In this document: positions 1-12,131 of the stretch, one piece after another
How the letters are laid out: each line of letters opens with the position of its first letter
How positions within the stretch are numbered: position 1 is the stretch's first letter
NCBI GenBank assembly: GCA_963695445.1
Contig: CAVOGV010000047.1
Span: forward strand, 48,371 to 112,370
Source: Thiohalocapsa sp963695445
GTDB lineage: Bacteria; Pseudomonadota; Gammaproteobacteria; Chromatiales; Chromatiaceae
DNA length: 64,000 nt
Direction: 5' to 3'
The notes under the pieces: model-generated
Told to the model about the DNA's origin: nothing
Database searches by the model: none
Seen by the model: only the letters and a program-made list of their open reading frames with translations
Position numbers and translations under genes: made by a program

Positions 1-597
1 TTGGGCGCGCAGCCGATGCACGACGTTGGCCATCTCCTTGCCCAGCGTGGTCGGCGACGCCGGTTGGCCGTGGGTGCGCGATAGCATCGGCACCTCGGCG
101 TAGCGATGGGCGAGGGCGCGGATGGCGTCGATGATCGCGTCCATCTCGGGTAGCAGAACCGATGCGCGGGCGGCTTGCAGCATCAGGCCATGGGACAGGT
201 TGTTGATGTCCTCCGAGGTGCAGGCGAAGTGGATAAACTCCGAGACCGTATTGAGTTCGGCGTTGCCCTTGATGCGCTCCTTCAGCAAGTATTCGACCGC
301 CTTGACGTCGTGGTTGGTGGTGCGCTCGATGGTCTTGATCCGTGCCGCGTCCTCCACCGTGAACTCCTCTGCGATCTCGTCCAGCAGTGCGTTGGCGTCT
401 GTCGAGAACTCCGGTACCTCCGGTATGCCTGGATGCGCCGCCAGTGCCTGCAGCCAGCGCACCTCCACCAGCACGCGATGGCGGATCAGGCCGTATTCGC
501 TGACGATGGGGCGCAGGGCTGCGGTCTTGCTGGCGTAGCGGCCGTCTACTGGGGAGATGGCGGTGAGGGGGGAGAGGTCCAGTGCAGTTACGGTCAT
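1..597 (-). CDS. purB: Adenylosuccinate lyase, N-terminal 199 codons (runs off window start)
   Basis: PurB removes fumarate from SAICAR and from adenylosuccinate in purine synthesis. The reverse strand reads without a stop from an ATG at 597 to base 1, starting MTVTALDLSPLTAISPVDGR and containing the family signatures VDGRYASKT, TIERTTNHDVKAVEYLLKE, FACTSEDINNLSHG and RTHGQPASPTTLGKEMAN. The C-terminal half, with the catalytic flexible loop, lies outside the window. The reading frame is intact over the visible part. Confidence 0.93.
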   Translation of the reverse strand, partial: MTVTALDLSPLTAISPVDGRYASKTAALRPIVSEYGLIRHRVLVEVRWLQALAAHPGIPEVPEFSTDANALLDEIAEEFTVEDAARIKTIERTTNHDVKAVEYLLKERIKGNAELNTVSEFIHFACTSEDINNLSHGLMLQAARASVLLPEMDAIIDAIRALAHRYAEVPMLSRTHGQPASPTTLGKEMANVVHRLRAQ

Positions 598-746
598 GGG
601 AGCGTGGTCGTGGTTTGTGAGTTGGGTGTGCGTCAGGTTCGATGATGGTCCACCAGCCGCCAGGCTCACTGCGCAACTGCATAAGGCAGGGCTGCGGAAG
701 GGGGCGCTCTCCAACTGGAGGATCGGATGCCGTTGTTGTTGGCCGA

Positions 747-932
747 TCAGGGGCGGCTGATGTCGAGATCGTTGCAGATCTTCCGCGCCATCAGATCCTT
801 GATCTCCGAGTGCCGCGGAACGGCGGTCAAGGCGCTGGTTTGAGGATTTTGCCAGATCGAGTGTCGAGACCCTTCTCGCAAGAGCACACAGCCATTGTCT
901 TGCAGGTGCCGCAGAAGCTTGCCACGTTTCAT
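747..932 (-). CDS. hicA: HicA family toxin (mRNA interferase)
   Basis: A 61-residue protein with the HicA dsRBD-like fold signature: MKRGKLLRHLQDNGCVLLRE, then GSRHSIWQNP with the catalytic His, and PRHSEIKDLMARKICNDL. HicA toxins cleave mRNA and are neutralised by the HicB partner. Its ATG overlaps the TGA of the gene upstream (ATGA at 929-932), which is the expected translational coupling with hicB. Length and motifs are typical of an intact toxin. Confidence 0.87.
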   Translation of the reverse strand: MKRGKLLRHLQDNGCVLLREGSRHSIWQNPQTSALTAVPRHSEIKDLMARKICNDLDISRP

Positions 933-1139
933 AGCGCCAATGGAATTTCCTCAAAATCGCCTTCAGCTTCGAGCAAGGCGGCCTCGCGATGGACAGCGAT
1001 GATATCGAAGGCCGCTTCACGCAGACTGATGAGCAATTCTTCCTTGGTCTGCTCCTGGGCATTGGCGCCCGGTACTTCTTCGATCCAGCCGATCCACCAG
1101 TCGCCGTCTCGTTTGACGATAGCCGTGATCTCCGGTCAT
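929..1139 (-). CDS. hicB: HicB family antitoxin, frameshifted at its start
   Basis: The frame ending at 929 reads EITAIVKRDGDWWIGWIEEV, then PGANAQEQTKEELLISLREA, ending FEEIPLAL: the short HicB antitoxin type. No start codon exists in this frame because a TGA stands just before the Glu codon. An ATG at 1139 in the adjacent frame, ATGACCGGAGATC, would give MTEITAIV if one G of the GG were absent. I infer a one-base insertion near 1134, either a sequencing error or a real antitoxin mutation. The latter would be surprising beside an intact toxin. Confidence 0.75.
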
Positions 1140-1181
1140 CGGTGTCGGTATCGGTTCGGTCTCGCAAGCTTAGCGAGGGAC

Positions 1182-1248
1182 TCGATCCCGATCCCGATCC
1201 CGATTTCGACGAGCGGCACCAGTCCGATGTCGCATCGAAACTTGACTC
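1182..1248. repeat. Short tandem hexamer (CGATCC)n followed by a partial dispersed element
   Basis: Three to four CGATCC units at 1182-1204 are followed at 1240-1248 by ACTTGACTC. That is the core start of an intergenic element found more completely at 12044, 25540 and 45333. Only the first nine bases match here, so this copy is weak. It lies between the HicBA pair and the 3' end of acnA. Confidence 0.4.
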
Positions 1249-1291
1249 TGCGGTGCGCAAGCTCACCGCACCCTAGGTTCTCGGACCGTCC

Positions 1292-3954
<2,663 letters not shown>

Positions 3955-4182
3955 CGGGTGCTCCGTCAGGTTTTGTTGCAGTGCGGAATGCACCGGATTC
4001 TAGCCGTGCGCGGCGCGAAACGCATCCGCGCCGATCGAAATGTTTCAAATTGCTGGTGGCCGGTCGCCTCACCGGGTGTCGTCAGCGAGCGCTGTTTCGC
4101 GGCCGGTGCGCCCGGGCTCGACGTCGAGGCGCCTTATCGGAATCCGACTCGGGAGCTGGGTTCGGGGTGCCAATAACCCGGC

Positions 4183-4812
4183 TCAGGCGCTCGTGCCGGC
4201 GCGCACGTAGGCGCGCGCCGACTCGAGTAACCGCGTGCGTGACAACAACACCTGCCACCGGTTACCGCCGCATTGCCGCCAAAGCATCGCGGAACGAATC
4301 CCGGCGAGCAGCAGCGCGCGGATGCGGTCCTGGTTCTCCGGATTCTGCAGATAGAGCGGATTGCCGCGCACGATGATCCGCGGCGTCAGTTTGCTCACGG
4401 TGTCGGTATAGATGCCGGCCAAACCCGCGAGTACCTCGGGGTCCAACAGAGGCAGGTCGCCGCGCGCTCCCGCTGCGCCTTCGATTCGGCGACCGATCTC
4501 GGCGAGCATCTGCGGGCGTTTGACGATGGACCGTTCGTGGCGCAGCAGCGTGACTACGTAGCGGGTCAGTTCGATGTTGCGTTCCGGCTGTCCGGTGATC
4601 TGGGTGACTATTTGGCGTGCGCCGGTTACAACGGCGCCCGGACCGCCGAATACCGATGGCACGTCGGCGGCATCGATCTGGAATAGGCTGTAGATACAGG
4701 GCTCCATCTGATCGATATCGACGCTGCCGCGATTGGCAATGCGTTGTACGCAATGTGCCGCCTGGTGGACGCCGGCGAGGGCGATAATGCGGTCTTGGTC
4801 CGAATGTTCCAT
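4183..4812 (-). CDS. hflD: High frequency lysogenization protein HflD homolog (DUF489)
   Basis: A 209-residue protein with the DUF489/HflD pattern: AGVHQAAHCVQRIANRG at the N-terminus, YSLFQIDAADVPSVFGG, GARQIVTQI, and LRHERSIVKRPQMLAEIGRR. In enterobacteria HflD sits directly downstream of mnmA and associates with the inner membrane. Here too it follows mnmA on the same strand, separated by about 240 bases. Intact length for the family. The molecular role outside phage lambda lysogeny is not settled. Confidence 0.9.
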   Translation of the reverse strand: MEHSDQDRIIALAGVHQAAHCVQRIANRGSVDIDQMEPCIYSLFQIDAADVPSVFGGPGAVVTGARQIVTQITGQPERNIELTRYVVTLLRHERSIVKRPQMLAEIGRRIEGAAGARGDLPLLDPEVLAGLAGIYTDTVSKLTPRIIVRGNPLYLQNPENQDRIRALLLAGIRSAMLWRQCGGNRWQVLLSRTRLLESARAYVRAGTSA

Positions 4813-4832
4813 TTGCGGGTCTGATTGCTGGG

Positions 4833-4949
4833 CTAGTGGCTAATGAGCGGTGTTGCGGTGGCGCGCAGCTTCTCGGGAAAGATGCCTTGCTGAATCATCG
4901 ATCGCGTGCGCTCGCGGTATGCGGCATCATGGTTGTCTCGGTCGACCAT
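4833..4949 (-). CDS. Possible 38-codon ORF between mnmA and hflD
   Basis: A reverse-strand ATG at 4949 opens a 38-codon frame containing AYRERTRSMIQQGIFPEKLR, which reads like protein, and ending at TAG 4833. I do not recognise it. No good ribosome site precedes it. It may be a gene remnant or chance; it is listed because it fills most of the unusual gap between two genes that are normally adjacent. Confidence 0.2.
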   Translation of the reverse strand: MVDRDNHDAAYRERTRSMIQQGIFPEKLRATATPLISH

Positions 4950-5049
4950 CTACTTCGGTCCTGTGCTCGTGGACGCCAGCAGCGAGAGCATTGATGTAGC
5001 TCGCACGCATATTCGGTCCCCCGGATTACTCGGCTACCTCGACCACTCG

Positions 5050-6158
5050 TCACTCGCTACTAGCTACAACACATCCGCCCAGACATTCATCGCCGCGAAT
5101 AGAACACGGCGGACTGGCCCGGGCGTGATGGCGCGTTGCGGTTCGGCGAAGCGCACCCGGCACTGGCTGGTATCGTACTCGACCAGGGTGCAGGCTTGCA
5201 GCGGTTGACGATGACGCAGCCGGCACAGGCAGTCGAACGGTGCCGGCGCGGGCGCGTCGGCCGCTGATCCAGTGCAGTTGCTCGCCGCGCAGCGTGCTGG
5301 CGTAGAGCAGAGGATGATCGCTGCCCTGGACGACGATCAGCACATTGCGTGCGACATCCTTGGCCGCGACGAACCAGGGCGCCTCGCCGGCATCGCGCAC
5401 GCCGCCGATGCCGAGTCCGGAGCGCTGGCCAATGGTGTGCCAAGCCAGACCGCGATGTTCGCCCAGTACCCGGCCGTCGCTTGTCTCGATCGGGCCGGGC
5501 TCGCTCGGCAACCAGCGGGCGAGAAAATCGCCGAAACGCCGCTCGCCGATAAAACAGATGCCGGTGCTGTCCTTCTTCTCGGCGTTGTCGAGGCCGAGTT
5601 CCGCGGGCGATGCCGCGCACGTCGGCCTTGCGTAGGTCCGCCAGCGGAAACAGTGTGCGTGCCAGTTGCGTTTTGGTCGAGTAGATACAAGAAATAGGTT
5701 TGGTCCTTGTTCGGGTCGGCGCACAGGCGCAGGTGCGAGCCGGAATTGTCGTGCGTCACGCGGGCATAGTGCCCAGTAGCGATCCGATCCGCTCCGAGGT
5801 CGATGGCGTGTTCCAAAAAGGCGCGGAACTTGATATCCCGGTTACACAGCACGTCTGGATTTGGCGTGCGCAGCGCGCGGTACTCGGCCAGGAAATGCTC
5901 GAACACCTGGTCCCAGTACTCGGTCGCGAAGTTCACCCTATGCAGGCGGATGCCGAGTCGCGCGGCGACCGCCTGTGCGTCTGCCAAATCGGCTGCCGCG
6001 GCGCAGTAGCCAGCCTCGTCGTCCTCCTCCCAGTTCTTCATGAACAGGGCCTCGACCGCGTAGCCCTGTTGCTGCAACAGGTATGCCGCCACGGCGGAAT
6101 CGACACCGCCTGAAAGGCCGACGATGACGCGTTGTGAAGCTGGGTTCGGATTAGGCAT
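5050..6158 (-). CDS. mnmA: tRNA-specific 2-thiouridylase MnmA (several frameshifts)
   Basis: MnmA thiolates U34 of Lys, Glu and Gln tRNAs. The N-terminus has the PP-loop GLSGGVDSAVAAYLL, then FMKNWEEDDEAGYC, CNRDIKF and DLGADRIATGHYAR. Past a frameshift the catalytic region reads DSTGICFIGERRFGDFL and GLAWHTIGQRSGLGIGG, and a third frame carries the end, PGQSAVFYSR then DECLGGCVV. Visible indels: CAAAACG for CAAACG near 5683, CGCGGAACTC for CGCGAACTC near 5630, and at least two more between 5240 and 5095. The length corrected for these is normal for MnmA, so I annotate one gene. hflD follows on the same strand. Confidence 0.88.
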
Positions 6159-6239
6159 GGAGTGGATTGTATATCGTTGCTCGGTGATGAAGGGTAGGCG
6201 GTGCTTGTCGAACCGGGACGCCTAAGGGAAACTGCGCGT

Positions 6240-6731
6240 ATGTACGACGATCTCGACACCCTGGCCGTGGACCTTGGCCGGCTCCTCGCGGATGCCGGTT
6301 TGGTGTTGGCCGCGGCGGAATCCTGCACCGGCGGCTGGATCGCCAAGTGCGTCACCGATATTGCCGGCAGCAGCGGTTGGTTCGATCGCGGTTTCGTCAC
6401 CTACAGCAACGATGCCAAGCGCGATATGCTCGGCGTTTCGACCAAGACCCTGGACGCGCACGGCGCCGTCAGCGAGTTCGTGGTGCGCGAGATGGTGTTG
6501 GGGGCGCTGACCCGCAGTACGGCACAGGTGGCCGTCGCCGTCAGTGGCATTGCCGGACCCGGCGGGGGCTCGGCGGAGAAGCCGGTGGGCACGGTGTGCT
6601 TTGGTTTCGCGCTGAGCGGTCGGGTCAGAACGGAGACCTTGCGTTTCGACGGCGATCGCGACGCGGTTCGTCGGCAGACGGTCGAACATGCATTGCGGCG
6701 CCTGATTGCGCTGCTCGGCGATGTCTGCTGA
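6240..6731 (+). CDS. pncC: Nicotinamide-nucleotide amidohydrolase PncC (CinA C-terminal domain)
   Basis: Deamidates NMN to nicotinic acid mononucleotide in NAD recycling. The protein carries AAAESCTGGWIAKCVTDIAG, with the Ser of the catalytic pair, followed by VTYSNDAKRDMLGV and AVSGIAGPGGGSAEKPVG. At about 163 residues it is the single-domain form without the CinA N-terminal part. The ATG at 6240 is chosen because AAGGGA precedes it. It lies upstream of recA, as in many gammaproteobacteria, and overlaps thpR by 11 bases. Confidence 0.92.
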   Translation: MYDDLDTLAVDLGRLLADAGLVLAAAESCTGGWIAKCVTDIAGSSGWFDRGFVTYSNDAKRDMLGVSTKTLDAHGAVSEFVVREMVLGALTRSTAQVAVAVSGIAGPGGGSAEKPVGTVCFGFALSGRVRTETLRFDGDRDAVRRQTVEHALRRLIALLGDVC

Positions 6732-7230
6732 GCGTCTGTTCTTCGCGTTGTGGCCGCCGGCCCCGGTGCGGGATGCGCTGGTGGCGGAGCGGGCGACCTG
6801 CGCCGGCGAGCCCGGGCGAATGAGTCATCCGCTGGACCTGCATGTGACGCTGGTGTTCATCGGTAACGTCGACGCTGGGCTGTTGCCTTGCATCGAGACG
6901 GCCGCCGACGATGTCGTGTTGGCGCCGTTCATGCTGTCGCTGGAACAGCTTTGCCAGTGGCCGAAGCAGCGTCTGTGGCTGGCGCAGCCGATGGAGACGC
7001 CGCCCCTGTTCAACCTCGTCGGTCAGTTGCAGCAGCATCTGCTCGCCTGCGGGTTGCAGCCGGAGAACCGGCGCTATCGCCCGCACATCACACTGGCCCG
7101 CAAGGCGCCGCCGATGCTTCCGCGCGCGCTGGCGCTGCATTGGCAGGTGCAGGACTTCGTGCTTGCCGCGAGCGCGCCGGGCCGTGTGCCCTCCTACCGC
7201 ATCCTGCGGGGCTGGCCGTTGCTCGGCTAG
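6721..7230 (+). CDS. thpR: RNA 2',3'-cyclic phosphodiesterase (2H phosphoesterase)
   Basis: Member of the LigT/ThpR two-histidine family. Both HxT motifs are present: LHVTLVFIG near residue 41 and PHITLARKA near residue 122. The start MSAERLFFALWPP at 6721 overlaps the end of pncC, suggesting coupled translation. The length of 169 residues is typical. ThpR opens cyclic phosphates on RNA ends, with a likely role in RNA repair or turnover. The insertion of thpR between pncC and recA differs from the E. coli order. Confidence 0.9.
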   Translation: MSAERLFFALWPPAPVRDALVAERATCAGEPGRMSHPLDLHVTLVFIGNVDAGLLPCIETAADDVVLAPFMLSLEQLCQWPKQRLWLAQPMETPPLFNLVGQLQQHLLACGLQPENRRYRPHITLARKAPPMLPRALALHWQVQDFVLAASAPGRVPSYRILRGWPLLG

Positions 7231-7233
7231 CCA

Positions 7234-7266
7234 GGTGGGAGCGATTTGCAATCGCGATGACCCGTG
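7234..7266. repeat. REP-like palindrome
   Basis: GTGGGAGCGATTTGCAATCG followed by CGATGACCC resembles the GTGGGAGCG-type REP units of gammaproteobacteria, with a small stem formed by CGATT/AATCG. It lies just after thpR and before recA. Only one copy was noticed in the window, so the family assignment rests on resemblance. Confidence 0.4.
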
Positions 7267-7426
7267 CATAGCTCTTCGCGCGGCCCGAGCGCGGCCGCAA
7301 GTCGCAACATGTTGCACTGCTTGTGCCGCGGTCGGCCTGTGACGCCCCGCTCGTGCTGTGTGATAATCCACGCTTTCGACGCCGCACTAGACCCGTGGCG
7401 CCGCTCTGCTATTGACTGGAGTTGGG

Positions 7427-8559
<1,133 letters not shown>

Positions 8560-8642
8560 ACGAGGCCCCGAGCGAAGCCGTCATCGGCTCGTCGTCGGAC
8601 GCTCGGTCGCCGCTGTCGGAGATCAAGAGCCGCGCGATCAAG

Positions 8643-9050
8643 TTGCTGACCACGCGCGAGCATTCGCGCCTGGAGCTGACGCGCAAGCTGCGGGCGCGCG
8701 GTTATCCAGTCGACGACATCGACACCGTGCTCGACGATCTGGAGCGCACCGAGCTGCTCAGCGAGGCGCGCCTGATCGAGGTGTACGTCGCGGAGCGGCT
8801 CGGCAAGGGTTTCGGCCCGGTGCGCATCCGCTTCGAGCTGCGTGAAAAGGGCCTTTCGGATGCGCAGATCGACCCTCACCTCCAGATACAAGACGAGCAC
8901 TGTCTGGCGCTGATCGGCGCCGCCCACGACCATCGTTTTGGCGCTGGATCACGAGACGATCGTCAAACACTGGCAAAGCGCGCACGATTCCTGGAATATC
9001 GCGGGTTTCCGTCGCACTTGATCGCGCGCTTTCTCGATACCGAGCGCTGA
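8643..9050 (+). CDS. recX: Regulatory protein RecX
   Basis: RecX caps RecA filaments and limits recombination. The frame carries the three-helix repeats: TTREHSRLELTRKLRARGY, LERTELLSEARLIEVYV, GPVRIRFELREKGL and ARFLEYRGFPSHLIARFL. Only a TTG at 8643 is available as a start, yet in-frame similarity continues upstream (SEIKSRAIKLL) to the recA stop without any ATG or GTG. Either the start is non-standard (CTG overlapping the recA TGA) or an indel hides it. It follows recA directly, as expected for an operon. Confidence 0.85.
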   Translation: MLTTREHSRLELTRKLRARGYPVDDIDTVLDDLERTELLSEARLIEVYVAERLGKGFGPVRIRFELREKGLSDAQIDPHLQIQDEHCLALIGAAHDHRFGAGSRDDRQTLAKRARFLEYRGFPSHLIARFLDTER

Positions 9051-9169
9051 TTCGATGCCAAACCGATGCCCCGAGGCGATGATGGTGTCCGACACAACCC
9101 GACCCCGAAGTCTTTCGACTCCGATCCCCTGATCCCAGGTAAGCACCTGCCACTTTGAGTCTGTTGCCC

Positions 9170-11794
9170 ATGAAGAGCAGTGCCGAGCTCCGTCAAGCCT
9201 TCCTCGATTACTTCGCCGAACGCGGCCACAGCGTGGTCGAGAGCAGCCCGCTGGTGCCGGGGAACGACCCAACCCTGTTGTTTACCAACGCTGGCATGGT
9301 GCAGTTCAAGGACGTGTTTCTGGGCCGCGAAAAGCGCCCCTACAACCGGGCGACCACCTCGCAGCGCTGCGTGCGCGCGGGCGGCAAGCACAACGACCTG
9401 GAAAACGTCGGTTACACCGCGCGGCATCACACCTTCTTCGAGATGCTGGGCAACTTCAGCTTCGGGGATTACTTCAAACGCGAGGCCATTGGCTACGCCT
9501 GGGAGTTCCTGACCGAAACGCTGGGGCTGCCGCCGGAGAAACTTTGGGTGACGGTGTTCGTCGACGACGTCGAGGCCGAGAAGATCTGGCTCGAAGAGCT
9601 CGGCATCGATCCGCAGCGCTTCTCGCGCTGCGGCGAGAAGGACAACTTCTGGTCCATGGGCGAGACCGGCCCCTGTGGTCCCTGCTCCGAGATCTTCTAC
9701 GACCACGGTCCGCAGATTGCCGGCGGGCCGCCCGGTTCGCCGGAGGAAGACGGCGACCGCTATGTCGAGATCTGGAATCTCGTCTTCATGCAGTACGATC
9801 GCGATGCGACCGGCCAGCTGACGCCTTTGCCGCATCCGTCGGTGGATACGGGCATGGGGCTCGAGCGTCTGGCCGCGGTCATGCAGGGCGTGCACAGCAA
9901 TTACGACATCGACCTGTTCCGCGCCCTCATCGATGCGGCGGCCGCGGCCACCGGCTGTGGCGACCGCGACAGCAAGTCCCTGCGTGTGATCGCCGATCAT
10001 ATCCGCTCCGCTGCCTTCTTGGTGCTTGACGGCGTCACCCCGGGCAACGAGGGCCGCGGCTACGTCCAGCGCCGCATCATCCGTCGTGCGATCCGCCACG
10101 GTTACCAGCTCGGCCAGCAGCAGCCGTTCTTTTACCGCCTGGTTGCGCCGTTGGTGGCGCAAATGGGCGACGCCTATCCGGAGCTGCGTGCCCGGCAGCA
10201 GCATATCGAGCGGGTGCTGAAGGCCGAGGAGGAACGCTTCGCGGACACGCTGGAGCAGGGTCTGCGCATCTTCGAGGACGTCGTTTCCGACCTCGCGGAC
10301 AGGCAGATTCCGGGCGAGGCGGTGTTCCGACTCTACGACACCTACGGCTTTCCGGCGGATCTCACCGCCGATATCGCCCGCGAGCGCGGCCTGAGCCTCG
10401 ACATGGACGGCTTCGCGCAGGCGATGGCGGCGCAAAAGGAACGCGCTCGTGCCGCCAGCCATTTCGGCGCCGACCAGGAGATCACGATCGACCTGGAAGG
10501 CGAGAGCGATTTCATCGGCTATGAAGACCTGGAAGGAGAGGGCACCGTCGTCGCCCTGTATGTGGACGGTGAGTCGCGCGATCGGCTCGGTACCGGAGAG
10601 AGCGGGCTGGTGGTGCTGGACGTCACACCCTTCTACGCCGAGTCCGGCGGCCAGGTCGGCGACCGTGGCTGGCTGACGACCCGGTTGGGCAGCGCTGCCG
10701 CACGGTTCGACGTCGAAGACACGCGCAAACAGGGCGACGGCGTCATTTGCCATATCGGCCACGTCAGCGACGGTGAGCTTCAGGTGGGCGATCGGGTCGA
10801 TGCACGGGTGGATGCCGCGCGTCGCCGCGCCATCGCATTGCATCATTCCGCAACGCATCTGCTGCATGCCGCGTTGCGACAGGTGCTCGGCGAGCACGTG
10901 CAACAGCGCGGCTCGCTGGTAGGTCCCGACCGGCTGCGTTTCGATTTCTCCCACTTCGAGCCGGTCAGTCGCGAACAATTGCGCGAGATCGAACGCCTGG
11001 TCAACCGTGAGATCCGCGAAAATCACAGTGTCGAGACGCGCATCATGGGGCTGGACGATGCCAAGGCATCCGGGGCCATGGCACTTTTCGGCGAGAAGTA
11101 CGCCGACCAGGTGCGCGTGCTGCGCATGGGCGAATTCTCCACCGAGCTGTGCGGCGGCACCCACGTGCGCGCGGTGGGTGATATCGGGCTGTTCAAGGTG
11201 GTGTCGGAGGGCGGCATCAGCTCCGGCGTGCGCCGCATCGAGGCCGTCGCTGGCGACCGCGCCCTGACCTGGGTCGAGGACGAGGAGTCTCGGCTAGCGC
11301 GCATCGCCGAACTGGTCAAGGGTTCCGCCGCTGATGTCGACGATAAGGTGGCACAACTGGTCGAGCGCTCCCGCAAACTCGAAAAGGAGCTCGATCAGCT
11401 CAAGGCCAAACTTGCCAGTGCCGCCGGCAGCGACCTGGCCGACCAAGTGGTCGAGGTGGACGGCGTCAAAGTCCTGGCGGCCCGGCTCGATGGTGCCGAT
11501 CCTAAGGCCCTGCGTGACACGCTCGATCAGCTCAAGAACAAGGTCGGCTCCGGCATCGTGCTGTTGGCAACCGAAAGCGATGGCAAGGTCAGCCTGATCG
11601 CCGGTGTCACCAAGGATCTCACCAGCCGCTTCAAGGCTGGCGATCTCGTCAAGGCGGCCGCTGAGAAGGTCGGCGGGCGTGGCGGTGGCCGCCCCGACAT
11701 GGCGCAGGCAGGCGGCAATGATCCCACCGGAATCCCGGCGGCGTTGGAACTGGTCAACCGCTGGGTGCAGGAGCGGGTAGCGACTGCGAAGTAG
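9170..11794 (+). CDS. alaS: Alanine--tRNA ligase
   Basis: Charges tRNA-Ala. A full-length 874-residue protein: catalytic core with AFLDYFAERGHSVVESSPLV, FTNAGMVQFKDVFLG and the class II motifs, then the editing domain with zinc-type motifs HHSATHLLHAALR (about residue 557) and CGGTHV (about residue 661), then the C-Ala domain ending in GGGRGGGRPDMAQAGG. The ATG at 9170 (MKSSAELRQ) is preferred to a TTG at 9155. This gene has no frameshift. The order recA-recX-alaS is conserved in gammaproteobacteria. Confidence 0.97.
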   Translation: MKSSAELRQAFLDYFAERGHSVVESSPLVPGNDPTLLFTNAGMVQFKDVFLGREKRPYNRATTSQRCVRAGGKHNDLENVGYTARHHTFFEMLGNFSFGDYFKREAIGYAWEFLTETLGLPPEKLWVTVFVDDVEAEKIWLEELGIDPQRFSRCGEKDNFWSMGETGPCGPCSEIFYDHGPQIAGGPPGSPEEDGDRYVEIWNLVFMQYDRDATGQLTPLPHPSVDTGMGLERLAAVMQGVHSNYDIDLFRALIDAAAAATGCGDRDSKSLRVIADHIRSAAFLVLDGVTPGNEGRGYVQRRIIRRAIRHGYQLGQQQPFFYRLVAPLVAQMGDAYPELRARQQHIERVLKAEEERFADTLEQGLRIFEDVVSDLADRQIPGEAVFRLYDTYGFPADLTADIARERGLSLDMDGFAQAMAAQKERARAASHFGADQEITIDLEGESDFIGYEDLEGEGTVVALYVDGESRDRLGTGESGLVVLDVTPFYAESGGQVGDRGWLTTRLGSAAARFDVEDTRKQGDGVICHIGHVSDGELQVGDRVDARVDAARRRAIALHHSATHLLHAALRQVLGEHVQQRGSLVGPDRLRFDFSHFEPVSREQLREIERLVNREIRENHSVETRIMGLDDAKASGAMALFGEKYADQVRVLRMGEFSTELCGGTHVRAVGDIGLFKVVSEGGISSGVRRIEAVAGDRALTWVEDEESRLARIAELVKGSAADVDDKVAQLVERSRKLEKELDQLKAKLASAAGSDLADQVVEVDGVKVLAARLDGADPKALRDTLDQLKNKVGSGIVLLATESDGKVSLIAGVTKDLTSRFKAGDLVKAAAEKVGGRGGGRPDMAQAGGNDPTGIPAALELVNRWVQERVATAK

Positions 11795-12131
11795 CGTCCG
11801 CAACAATCTAGCGAGGCGTTCGCCTCAGTCACCGACGAGTCATGGTCAGCGCTGGTTCGGACAGCACACTGAACGTTGCGTTGTCGGGTGTGGCCAGTGC
11901 CGTGGTCGTTGCCGTAATCGAAACTTCCCCCAGCCGACGGGACTTCAGAGCCCCTCAACGCTTCGAATCAACGGTCTCCTGCGCGCATTTCATTGCCAGT
12001 CGAAGCACGAAAACGAGCACGACAACGACAACGAAAACGAGACACTTGACTCGTCTGCGAAAATGCCGCGATCTCAAGCAACTTAGTCATACGCACCTAG
12101 TACCTAAGCAGAACTCAAAACTTTCCCATCC
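11795..12131. other. Intergenic region alaS-lysC
   Basis: No credible gene. The distal half holds an A/C/G-rich short tandem tract (12006-12041, units like AACGAC) followed by a copy of the dispersed ACTTGACTC element, then 45 bases leading to the lysC start. No lysine riboswitch consensus was recognised. The spacer before lysC lacks a strong ribosome site. Confidence 0.5.
12006..12086 (+). repeat. Dispersed intergenic element, copy 1 (tandem tract plus ~43-bp core)
   Basis: A purine-rich tract of AACGAC-like units at 12006-12041 leads into a core at 12044-12086 that begins ACTTGACTC and ends CTCAAGCAACTTAG. The core aligns over its whole length with copies at 25540-25583 and 45333-45375. 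All three are in the same orientation and all lie in or at the edge of intergenic spaces. Confidence 0.65.

Noticed and set aside
7330..7426. Possible LexA box before recA (CTGTGTGATAATCCAC)
   Set aside because: Only the left half-site CTGT fits CTGT-N8-ACAG; the right half CCAC does not. Not listed as a site.
8963..11164. 733-codon minus-strand open frame opposite alaS
   Set aside because: Antisense of a highly conserved alanyl-tRNA synthetase. No recognisable protein features; typical shadow.
11990..12131. Possible lysine riboswitch before lysC
   Set aside because: The region is a short tandem tract and a dispersed repeat core. The conserved L-box helices were not found, and the length is too short.
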